NCBI RefSeq assembly: GCF_036320965.1
Contig: NC_092241.1
Coordinates: forward strand, 9,036,569-9,100,568
Direction of reading: 5' to 3'
Length of the DNA stretch: 64,000 bases
Origin: Panulirus ornatus
Lineage: Eukaryota; Arthropoda; Malacostraca; Decapoda; Palinuridae
Part shown: positions 52,558 to 62,493 of the stretch, in pieces
Layout: every line of letters starts with the position of its first letter
Position numbering within the stretch: position 1 is the stretch's first letter
Notes under the pieces: model-generated
Database searches by the model: none
Told to the model about the DNA's origin: nothing
The model's input: the letters and a program-made list of their open reading frames with translations, nothing else
Translations under genes and position numbers: made by a program

Positions 52558-52788
52558 TTTCAAACTATTCGCCATTTCCCGCATTAGCGAGGTAGCGTTA
52601 AGAACAGAGGACTGGGCCTTTGAAGGAATACCCTCACCTGGCCCAATTCTCTGTTCCTTCTTTTGGAAAAAAAAAAAAAAAAACGAGAGGGGAGGATTTC
52701 CAGCCCCCCGCTCCCTCCCCTTTTAGTCGCCTTCTATGGCACGCAGGGAATACGTGGGAAGTATTCTTAATCCCCTATCCCCAGGGAT
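52558..52788 (-). mobile_element. Short non-autonomous LINE-derived repeat, best copy
   Basis: About 230 bp. On the - strand it starts with the LINE 5' segment (CCTGGGGATAGGGGATTAAG), has AGGCGACTAAAAGGGGAGGG, a G run, GGCTGGAAATCCTCCCC, a T run, CCTTCAAAGGCCCAG, and ends in the tail motif CGCTACCTCGCTAATGCGGG with A/T-rich sequence. All parts have counterparts in the LINE 5' UTR or 3' tail. No ORF. Confidence 0.8.
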
Positions 52789-53304
52789 AGAGATTATGTT
52801 TGGAAATATATGTACATAAGGGTTCTTGGTATAGTATTCTCTTGATTAACAAGTGATATATATTGCTACTAACTGTACTCTGTATTGACAGCATAAAATA
52901 TACCCTTTTGCATAATAAGGCTCGAGGGAAATGGTTCCATACTACTAGTCCTAATCTCCCTCAACCTTTCATGAGCTTTTTGACACAACACTTCCTAACA
53001 CTTGCATTAAATGTTAGTGCAAATAGACATTTTCAAAAACATATATAAAAAATCTAAAGTCTGTGCTTATCATTATTCATGCATAATTTTTTGAATAAAA
53101 TGATATACAGGGAAACCTAGTGAGATACTGTTCACAAGTGCTGCAAGCTCTTTAACTGAGACTGCACCACAGTCATGTATATGAGGTACTCCCATGATTT
53201 TTTTTTTTCTGGCAAACCAAATGTGTATCTGTTACAAACAAATATGAATACTAATGGTTTTCAGCAGTTACCTCAAAAAAATTATAACAAAAAGATGGTT
53301 TATT
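52789..53304. other. Non-coding DNA without recognised features
   Basis: AT-rich spacer between two inverted LINE-type 5' ends (52788 and 53305). Confidence 0.4.
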
Positions 53305-54069
53305 CCTGGGGATAGGGGAGAAAGAATACTTCCCACGCATTTCTCATGTGTCTTAGAAGGCGACTAAAAGGGACAGGAGCAGGGGGCTATAAACCCTTCC
53401 CTCCTTGTATTTTAACTTTCTAAAAGGGGAAACAGAAGAAGGAGTCACACGGGGAGTGCTCATCCTCCTTGAAGGCTCAGATTGGGGTGTCTAAAAGTGT
53501 GTGAATGTAACCAAGATGAGAAAAAAGTGAGAGATGGGTAGTATGTTTGACGAAAGGAACCTGGATGTTTTGGCTCTGAGTGAAACGAAGCTCAAGGGTA
53601 AAGGGGAAGAGTGGTTTGGGAATGTCTTGTGAGTAAAATCAGGGGTTAGTGAGAGGGCAAGAGCAAGGGAAGGAGTAGCACTACTCTAGAAACAGGAGTT
53701 GTGGGAGTATGTAATGGAGTGTAAGAAAGTAAACTCTAGATCGATATGGGTAAAACTGAAAGTGGATGGAGAGAGATGGGTGAATATTGGTGCTTATGCA
53801 CCTTGGCATGAGAAGAAAGATCATGAGAGGCAAGTGTTTTGGGAGCAGCTAGTGAGTGTGTTAGTAGTTTTGATGCACGAGACTGGGTTATAGTGATGGG
53901 AGATTTGAATGCAAAGGTGAGTAATGTGGCAGTTGAGAGAAAATAGTACATGGGGTGTTCAGTGTTGTAAATGGAAATGGTGAAGAGCTTGTAGATATGT
54001 GTGCTGAAAAGGGACTGGTTATTGGGAATACCTGGTTTGAAAAGAGAGATATACATAAGTATACCTATG

Positions 54070-55360
54070 GATTTGTATGTAGCATTTATGGATCTGGAGA
54101 AGGCATATGATAGAGTTGATAGAGATGCTCTGTGGAAGGTATTAAGAATATATGGTGTGGGAGGCAAGTTGTTAGAAGCAGTGAAAAGTTTTTATCGAGG
54201 ATGTAAGGCATGTGTACGTGTAGGAAGAGAGGAAAGTGATTGGTTCTCAGTGAATGTAGGTTTGCGGCAGGGGTGTGTGATGTCTCCATGGTTGTTTAAT
54301 TTGTTTATGGATGGGGTTGTAAGGGAGGTAAATGCAAGAGTCCTGGAAAGAGGGGCAAGTATGAAGTCTGTTGGGGATGAGAGAGCTTGGGAAGTGAGTC
54401 AGTTGTTGTTCGCTGATGATACAGCGCTGGTGGCTGATTCATGTGAGAAACTGCAGAAGCTGGTGACTGAGTCTGGTAAAGTGTGTGGAAGAAGAAAGTT
54501 GAGAGTAAATGTGAATAAGAGCAAGGTTATTAGGTACAGTAGGGGTGAGGGTCAAGTCAATTGGGAGGTGAGTTTGAATGGAGAAAAACTGGAGGAAGTG
54601 AAGTGTTTTAGATATTTGGGAGTGGATCTGTCAGCGGATGGAACCATGGAAGCGGAAGTGGATCATAGGGTGGGGGAGGGGGCGAAAATTTTGGGAGCCT
54701 TGAAAAATGTGTGGAAGTCGAGAACATTATCTCGGAAAGCAAAAATGGGTATGTTTGAGGGAATAGTGGTTCCAACAATGTTGTATGGTTGCGAGGCGTG
54801 GGCTATGGATAGAGATGTGCGCAGGAGGATGGATGTGCTGGAAATGAGATGTTTGAGGACAATGTGTGGTGTGAGGTGGTTTGATCGAGTAAGTAACGTA
54901 AGGGTGAGAGAGATGTGTGGAAATAAAAAGAGCGTGGTTGAGAGAGCAGAAGAGGGTGTTTTGAAATGGTTTGGGCACATGGAGAGAATGAGTGAGGAAA
55001 GATTGACCAAGAGGATATATGTGTCGGAGGTGGAGGGAACGAGAAGAGGGAGACCAAATTGGAGGTGGAAAGATGGAGTGAAAAAGATTTTGTGTGATCG
55101 GGGCCTGAACATGCAGGAGGGTGAAAGGAGGGCAAGAAATAGAGTGAATTGGAGTCATGTGGTATACAGGGGTTGACGTGCTGTCAGTGGATTGAAGCAA
55201 GGCATGTGAAGCGTCTGGGGTAAACCATGGAAAGCTGTGTAGGTATGTATATTTGCGTGTGTGGACGTGTGTATGTACATGTGTATGGGGGGGGGGGTTG
55301 GGCCATTTCTTTCGTCTGTTTCCTTGCGCTACCTCGCAAACGCGGGAGACAGCGACAAAG

Positions 55361-55400
<40 letters not shown>
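54070..55400 (+). mobile_element. LINE copy L22 inside L21, with poly(A) tail
   Basis: 5' truncated at the RT block MDLYVAFMDLEKAYDRVD. The frame is open to about 55176 (FADDTALV, GRPNWRWKDGVKKIL), followed by the short-type 3' UTR, the tail motif CTACCTCGCAAACGCGGG and ~38 A residues (55362-55400). The open frame beginning at 54001 is a chimera, its first residues coming from L21. Confidence 0.9.
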
Positions 55401-55403
<3 letters not shown>

Positions 55404-56410
55404 ATGCAAGTAGGAGAGATGGCCAGAAAGCATTATTGGATTACGTGTTAATTGATAGGTGCCTGAAAGAGAGACTTTTGGATGTTAATGTGCTGAGAGG
55501 TGCAACTGGAGGGATGTCTTATCATTATCTTGTGGAGGCGAAGGTGAAGATTTATAGAGGTTTTCAGAAAAGAAGAATGTTGGGGTGAAGAGAGTGGTGA
55601 GAGTGAGCGAGCTTGGGAAGGAGACTTGTGTGAGGAAGTACCAGGAGAGACTGAGTGCAGAATGGAAAAAGGTAAGAGTAAAGGATGTTAGGTAAGTGGG
55701 GGAGGAATGGGATGTATTTAGGGAAGCAGTGATGGCTTGCGGAAAGGATACTTGTGGCATGAGAAGCAGATTAGAAAGGTAGTGAGTGGTGGGATGAAGT
55801 AAGATTATTAGTAAAAGAGAAGAGAGAGAGGCATTTGGACGATTTTTGCATGGAAATAATGCAAATGAGAGGGAGATGTATAAAAGAAAGAGGCAGGAGG
55901 TCAAGAGAAAGGTGCAAGAGGTGAAAAAGAGGGCAAATGAGAGTTAGGGTTAAGAGAGTATCATTAAATTTTAGGGAGAATAAAAAGATGTTTTGGAAGA
56001 AGATAAATAAAGTGCATTTGTCTTAAGACTAGAGAACAAATGGGAACATCGGTGAAGGGGGCTAAGGGGGAGGTAATAACAAGTAGTGGTGATGTGAGAA
56101 GGAGATGGAGTGAGTATTTTGAAGGTTTGTTGAATGTGTTAGATGATAGAGTGGCAGACTGGGTGGTGTGTGAAGTGAGAGGGTTAGGGAGAATGATTTG
56201 GTAAACAGAAGAGATAGTAAAAGCTTTGTGGAAGATGAAAGCCAGCAAGGCAGCTGGTTTGGATGGTATTACAGTGGAATTTATTAAAAACAGGGGGTGA
56301 CTATGTTGTTGACTGGTTGGTAAGGATATTTAATATATGTATGACTTTCTAAAAGGGGAAACAGAAGAAGGAGTCACGCAAGGAGGGCTCATCCTCCTCA
56401 AAGGCTCAGA

Positions 56411-57388
56411 TTGGGGTGTCTAAATGTGTGTGGATGTAAACAAGATGAGAAAAAAGGAGAGATAGGTAGTATGTTTGAGGAAAGGAACATGGATGTTTTG
56501 GTTCTGAGTGAAACGAAGCTCAAGGGTAAAGGGGAAGAGTGGTTTGGGAATGTCTTGGGAGTAAAGTCAGGGGTTAGTGAGAGGACAAGAGCAAGGGAAG
56601 GAGTAGCACTACTCCTGAATCAGGAGTTGTGGGAGTATGTGATAGAGTGTAAGAAAGTAAATTCTAGATTGATATGGGTAAAACTGAAAGTTGATGGAGA
56701 GAGATGGGTGATTATTGGTGCATATGCACCTGGGCATGAGAAGAAAGATCATGAGAGGCAAGTGTTTTGGGAGCAGCTGAATGAGTGTGTTAGTGGTTTT
56801 GATGCACAAGACCGGGTTATAGTGATGGGTGATTTGAATGCAAAGGTGAGTAATGTGGCAGTTGAGGGAATAATTGGTATACATGGAGTGTTCAGTGTTG
56901 TAAATGGAAATGGTGAAGAGCTTGTAGATTTATGTGCTGAAAAAGGACTGGTGATTGGGAATACCTTGTATAAAAAGCGAGATATACATAAGTATACGTA
57001 TGTAAGTAGGAGAGATGGCCAGAGAGCGTTATTGGATTACGTGTTAATTGATAGACGCACGAAAGAGAGACTTTTGGATGTTAATGTGCTGAGAGGTGCA
57101 ACTGGAGGGATGTCTGATCATTATCTTGTGGAAGCGAAGGTAAAGATTTGTGGGGGTTTTCAGAAAAGAAGAGAGAATGTTGGGGTGAAGAGAGTAGTGA
57201 GAGTAAGTGAGCTTGGGAAGGAGACTTGTGTGAGGAAGTACCAAGAGAGACTGAGTACAGAATGGAAAAAGGTGAGAACAAAGAAGGTAAGGGGAGTGGG
57301 GGAGGAATGGGATGTATTTAGGGGAAGCAGTGATGGCTTGCGCAAAAGATGCTTGTGGCATGAGAAGCATGGGAGGTGGGTTGATTAG
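56411..57388 (+). pseudogene. LINE APE endonuclease region of L23
   Basis: A 325-codon open frame with the whole APE domain: LNVCGC (asparagine of motif I, residues ~4-9), LSETK (catalytic glutamate, ~32-36), GAYAPG (~100), MGDLNA (~137-142), LLDYVLID (~206-213) and SDHYLV (~234-239). There is no ATG before residue 21, so the true start in the family is uncertain. The frame ends through a one-base insertion after EEWDVF. Confidence 0.85.
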
Positions 57389-58301
57389 AAAAGGTAGTGA
57401 GTGGTGGGATGAAGAAGTAAGATTATTAGTGAAAGAGAAGAGAGAGGCATTTGGACGATTTTTGCAGGGAAAAAATGCAAATGAGTGGGAGAGGTATAAA
57501 AGAAAGAGGCAGGAGGTCAAGAGAAAGGTGCAAGAGGTGAAAAAGAGGGCAAATGAGAGTTGGGATGAGAGAGTATCATTAAATTTCAGGGAGAATAAAA
57601 AGATGTTTTGGAAAGAGGTAAATAAAGTGCGTAAGACAAGGGAGCAAATGGGAACTTCAGTGAAGGGGGCTAATGGGGAGATGATGATAAGTAGTAGTGA
57701 TGTGAGAAGATGGAGTGAGTATTTTGAAGGTTTGTTGAATGTGTTTGATGAGAGAGTGGCAGATATAGGGTGTTTTGGTCGAGGTGGTGTGCAAAGTGAG
57801 AGGGTTAGGGAAAATGATTTGGTAAATCGAGAAGAGGTAGAAAAAGCTTTACGGAAGATGAAAGCCGGCAAGGCAGCAGGTTTGGATGGTACTGCAGTGG
57901 AATTTATTAAAAAAGGGGGTGACTGTATTGTTGACTGGTTGGTAAGGTTATTTAATGCATGTATGATTCATGGTGAGGTGCCTGAGGATTGGCGGAATGC
58001 TTGCATAGTGCCATTGTACAAAGGCAAAGGGGATAAGAGTGAGTGCTCAAATTACAGAGGTATAAGTTTGTTGAGTATTCCTGGTAAATTATATGGGAGA
58101 GTATTGATTGAGAGGGTGAAGGCATGTACAGAGCATCAGATTGGGGAAGAGCAGTGTGGTTTCAGAAGTGGTAGAGGATGTGTGGATCAGGTGTTTGCTT
58201 TGAAGAATGTATGTGAGAAATACTTAGAAAGACAAATGAATTTGTATGTAGCATTTATGGATCTGGAGAAGGCATATGATAGAGTTGATAGAAGGTTTTA
58301 A
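57312..58301 (+). pseudogene. LINE RT N-terminal half of L23
   Basis: A 329-codon open frame continuing after the frameshift: the lysine/arginine-rich linker (RYKRKRQEVKRKVQEV), then GKAAGLDG, VPLYKGKGDKSECSNYRG, CGFRSGRG and FMDLEKAYDRVD, where a small deletion ends it. It lacks the FADD block, which lies in another frame at about 58736. Confidence 0.85.
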
Positions 58302-61300
58302 GAATATATGGTGTGGGAGGCAAGTTGTTAGAAGCAGTGAAAAGTTTTTATCAAGGATGTAAGGCATGTGTACGTGTAGGAAGAGAGGAAAGTGATTGGT
58401 TCTCAGTGAATGTAGGTTTGCGTGTGCCCACATGTTCGTGTATATAACGCGTGTGTGTGTGTCCTTGTGTATGGTTATGTAATCCTGTTTTGAAGCGTAT
58501 GTTTGCGGAAAGGAACCTGGATGGTTTGGCTCTGAGTGAAACGAAGCTCAAGGGTAAAGGGGAAGAGTGGTTTGGGACAAGAGTCAGGCAAAACAGGGGG
58601 TGTGTGATGTCTCCATGGTTGTTTAATTTGTTTATGGATGGGGTTGTTAGGGAGGTGAATGCAAGAGTTTTGGAAAGAGGGGCAAGTATGCTGTCTGTTG
58701 TGGATGAGTGAGCTTGGGAAGTGAGTCAGTTGTTGTTCGCTGATGATACAGCGCTGGTGGCTGATTCATGTAAGAAACTGCAGAAGCTGGTGACTGAGTT
58801 TGGTAAAGTGTGTGAAAGAAGAAAGTTAAGGGTAAATGTGAATAAGAGCAAGGTTATTAGGTACAGTAGGGTTGAGGGTCAAGTCAATTGGGAGGTAAGT
58901 TTGAATGGAGAAAAACTGGAGGAAGTGAAGTGTTTTAGATATCTGGGAGTGGATCTGGCAGCGGAAGGAACCATGGAAGCGGAAGTGAATCATAGGGTGG
59001 GGGAGGGGGCGAAAATTCTGGGAGCCTTGAAGAATGTTTGGAAGGTCGAGAACATTATCTCGGAAAGCAAAAATGGGTATGTTTGAAGGAATAGTGGTTC
59101 CAACAATGTTGTATGATTGCGAGGCGTGGGCTATGGATAGAGTTGTGCGCAGGAGTGTGGATGTGCTGGAAATGAGATGTTTGAGGACAATATGTGGTGT
59201 GAGGTGGTTTGATCGAGTAAGTAATGTAAGGGTAAGAGAGATGTGTGGAAATAAAAAGAGTGTGGTTGAGAGAGCAAAAGAGGGTGTTTTGAAATGGTTT
59301 GGTCACATGGAGAGAATGAGTGAGGAAAGATTGACCAAGAGGATATATGTGTCAGAGGTGGAGGGAACGAGGAGAAGTGGGAGACCAAATTGGAGGTGGA
59401 AAGATGGAGTCAAAAAGATTTTGAGTGATCGGGGCCTGAACATGCAGGAGGGTGAAAGGTATGCAAGGAATAGAGTGAATTGGAATGATTTGGTATACCG
59501 GGGTCGACGTGCTGTCAATGGATTGAACCAGGGCATGTGAAGCGTTTGGGGTAAACCATGGAAAGTTGTGTGGGGCCTGGATGTGGAAAGGGAGCTGTGG
59601 TTTTCATGCATTATTACATGACAGCTAGAGACTGAGTGTGAACGAATGGGGCCTTTGGTGTCTTTTCCTAGCGCTACCTCGCACACATGAGGGGGGAGGG
59701 GGTTGTTATTTAATGTGTGGCGAGGTGGCGATGGGAACAAATAAAGGCAGATAGTATGAATTATGTACATGTGTATATATGTATATGTCTGTGTGTGTAT
59801 ATATATGTTTACATTGAGATGTATAGGTATGTATATTTGCGTGTGTGGACGTGTATGTATATACATGTATATGTGGTGGGTTGGGCCATTCTTTCGTCTG
59901 TTTCCTTGCGCTACCTCGCTAACACGGGAGACAGCGACAAAGCAAAATAAATAAAAAATAAATAATGACTCATGGTGAGGTGCCTGAGGATTGACATGCA
60001 TGCATAGTGCCATTGTACAAAGGCAAAGGGGATAAAGGTGAGTGGTCAAATTACAGAGGTATAAATTTGCTGAGTTTTCCTGGGAAACTATATGGGAGGG
60101 TATTGATTGAGAGGGTGAAAGCATGTACAGAGCATCAGATTGGGGAAGAGCAGTGTGGTTTCAGAAGTGGTACAGGATGTGTGGATCAGGTGTTTGCTTT
60201 GAAAAATGTTCGTGAGAAATACTTAGAAAAGCAAATGGATTTGGAGAAAGCATATGATAGAGTTGCTAAAGATGCTCTGTGGAAGGTATTAAGAATATAT
60301 GGGGTGGGAGGCAAGTTGTTAGAAGCAGTGAAAAGTTTTTATCGAGGATGTAAGGCATGTGTACGAGTAGGAAGAGAAGAAAGTGATTGGTTCTCAGTGA
60401 ATGTCGGTTGGCAGCAGGGGTGCGTGATGTCTCCATGGTTGTTTAATTTGTTTATGGATGGGATTGTTAGGGAGGTGAATGCAAGAGTTTTGGAGAGTGG
60501 GGCAAGTATGCAGTCTGTTGTGGATGAGAGAGTTTGGGAAGTGAGTCAGTTGTTGTTCTGATGATACAGCGCTGGCTGATTCAGGTGAGAAACTGCAGAA
60601 GCTGGTGACTGAGTTTGGTAAAGTGTGTGAAAGAAGAAAGCTGAGAGTAAATGTGAATAAGAGCAAGGTTATTAGGTACAGTAGGGTTGAGGGACAAGTC
60701 AGTTGGGAGGTAAGTTTGAATGGAAAAAACTGGAGGAAGTGAATTCTTTTAGATATCTGGGAGTGGATTTGGCAGCAGATGGAACCATAGAAACGGAAGT
60801 GAGTCACAGGGTAGGGGAAATGGCGAAAGTTCTGGGAGCACTGAAAAATGTGTGGAAGGCGAGAACATTATCTCGGAAAGCAAAAATGGCTATGTTTGAA
60901 GGAATAGTGGTTCCAACAATGTTATATGGTTGCATGGCATGGGCTATAGATAGAGTTGTAAGGAGGACGGTGGATGTGTTAGAAATGAGATGATTGAGGA
61001 CAATATGTGGTGTGAGGTTGTTTGATCGAGTAAGTAATGAAAGGGTAAGAGAGATGTATGGTAATAAAAAAAGTGTGGTTGAGAGAGCAGAAGAGGGTGT
61101 TTTGAAATGGTTTGGTCACATGGAGAGAATGAGTGAGGAAAGATTGACAAAGAGGATGTATGTGTCAGAGGTGGAGGGAACGAGAAGTGGGAGACCAAAT
61201 TGGAGGTGGAAGGATGGAGTGAAAAAGATTTTGAGCGATCAGGGCCTGAACATGCAGAAGTTTTGAAAGGCTTGCAAGGAATAGAATAAATTGGAACGAT

Positions 61301-61699
61301 CTGGTATACTGGGGTTGACGTGCTGTCAATGGATTGAACCAGGGCATGTGAAGCGTCTGGGGTAAACCATGGAAAGTTTTGTGGGGCCTGGACGTGGAAA
61401 GGGAGCAGTGGTTTCGATGCATTATACATGACAGCGAGAGACTTAGTGTAAACGATTATGGCCTTTGTTGTCTTTTCCTAGCGCTGACTCGCATGCATGC
61501 GGGGGGAGGGGGTTGTAATTTCATGTGTGGTGGGGTGGTGACAGGAATGAATGAAGGCAGCAAGTACGGATTATGCACATGTGTATATATGTATATGTCT
61601 GTGTATGTATATACATATGTATGTGGGTGGGTTGGGCCATTCTTTCGTCTGTTTCCTTGCGCTACCTTGCTAATGCGGTAAACAGCGACAAAGTATAAT

Positions 61700-61935
61700 A
61701 AATATAAAATAATAAAATGATGGTGCAGATCTTGTACAGAAAATATGACATTTATACATTTCTGAGCAGTATACAGAAACAGTTTCAACCTGGAATAATG
61801 CGTGGTATGTCAGTACAAATATTAACAGCAAAATATTTTGCCTTGAGGCAATGGCAGCCATTCTGAGAATGTTTTTACATTAAGTCAACCACTCCCAATA
61901 TGTAAGCCTCATTTGAAGTCAACTGCCTTTAAGTT
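61700..61935 (-). other. Probable 3' UTR of the Spätzle-like gene
   Basis: Unique-looking sequence between the tail of L21 and the stop codon of the - strand gene. No AATAAA on the - strand was found, so L21 may supply or displace the original polyadenylation region. Confidence 0.3.
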
Positions 61936-62194
61936 TTAAAACAATCTTCTATCACTCTCTCGCATTCTTTCAACATTTCCATAAACCTTGTTTGTGGAAT
62001 TGTCATGACGCGATATATCTCTAGCCTGGGTTTTCCACTTGTGATGCGTCACATCTGCCTTTACATGACAACCAGATTCCACCATTATGAAGTCCTGAGC
62101 TAACACAGCTCCTGGGTAGGGAGGTGACACATAAAAGCTAATAGGAAGGTATTCTTGTATGCAGTACCCATGTATCACCTGTGCTTGATGAGTC
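61936..62194 (-). CDS. Spätzle-like gene, last exon
   Basis: Acceptor TTCCACTTGGCAG; reads from the split arginine codon to TAA at 61936-61938. It encodes the second half of the knot and a basic, polar C-terminal tail. Confidence 0.6.
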
Positions 62195-62493
62195 CTGCCA
62201 AGTGGAACACATGAAGTTTACTTATCAAATGTAGTAGAAAAAATAAACATTCATTTACACCTTAAACTACATTAAATGGATATTTTCATAATAATTTCAA
62301 GTAGTCTGTATACCAAAATTGAAAACAGTTATGGTAATAACCTAACCTGCATTTTCTGAAGAACACTGGTTGGACAAGGTCAGGAAATGATTGTACAATT
62401 GTGACAGTGGTGTTGGTGAGGGCCGACTTACCCACCATTGGGAATACTAGGTCTGATATGCTCTCACATACTGACAACCCATACTCAGGACAC
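61936..62493 (-). CDS. Spätzle-like cystine-knot ligand, last two exons
   Basis: Exons 62493-62347 and 62194-61936 join in phase 2 across a 152-bp GT/AG intron. The protein part starts CPEYGLSVCESISDLVFP, continues TIVQSFPDLVQPVFFRKC and HGYCIQEYLPISFYV, then QDFIMVESGCHVKAD, and ends ERMRESDRRLF. Order and spacing of the cysteines and the pattern V-x-P...IVQ...VFFRKC...YCxQEY...D-x-I...SGC fit the Spätzle/NGF-like cystine knot of secreted Toll-receptor ligands. The usual closing Cys-x-Cys is SGCHVKA here, so one or two family cysteines are missing, and ~38 residues follow the knot. The signal peptide and prodomain must lie upstream. Another arthropod cystine-knot ligand (PTTH/Trunk type) is the main alternative. 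Confidence 0.55.
62347..62493 (-). CDS. Spätzle-like gene, penultimate exon
   Basis: Acceptor TTTTTTTTAATTGCAG before 62493; donor GCAG|GTTAGG after 62347. It encodes the first cystine-knot strands (three cysteines). The first base completes a codon from an earlier exon not seen in the window. Confidence 0.6.

Larger units (their letters stand above)
56347..59964 (+). mobile_element. LINE copy L23 inside L21, nearly full length
   Basis: Runs from the 5' UTR (CTAAAAGGGGAAACAGAAG) through APE, RT and C-terminal region to a long 3' UTR ending AAATAAATAAAAAATAAATA. It gives the complete APE N-terminus (LNVCGCKQD, LSETKLKGKG). Defects: an extra G near 57321, a 16-nt loss near 58292, a ~170-bp foreign insertion at 58432-58604, TGA near 58708 and one extra base near 59045. 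Confidence 0.9.
53305..61700 (+). mobile_element. LINE copy L21 (outermost), split by two later insertions
   Basis: Three blocks, 53305-54069, 55401-56346 and 59971-61700, form one nearly full-length element when the insertions are removed: 5' UTR, APE, RT, C-terminal region and long 3' UTR with tail motif. Joins are marked by duplications ACCTATG (54063-54069/55400-55406) and ATGACT (56341-56346/59965-59970). The frame is broken in many places. Its 5' end gives the LINE start, CCTGGGGATAGGGGAGAAAG. Confidence 0.88.

Noticed and set aside
54001..55176. 391-codon frame as an intact protein
   Set aside because: Its first ~20 residues come from L21 and the rest from nested L22; an insertion chimera.
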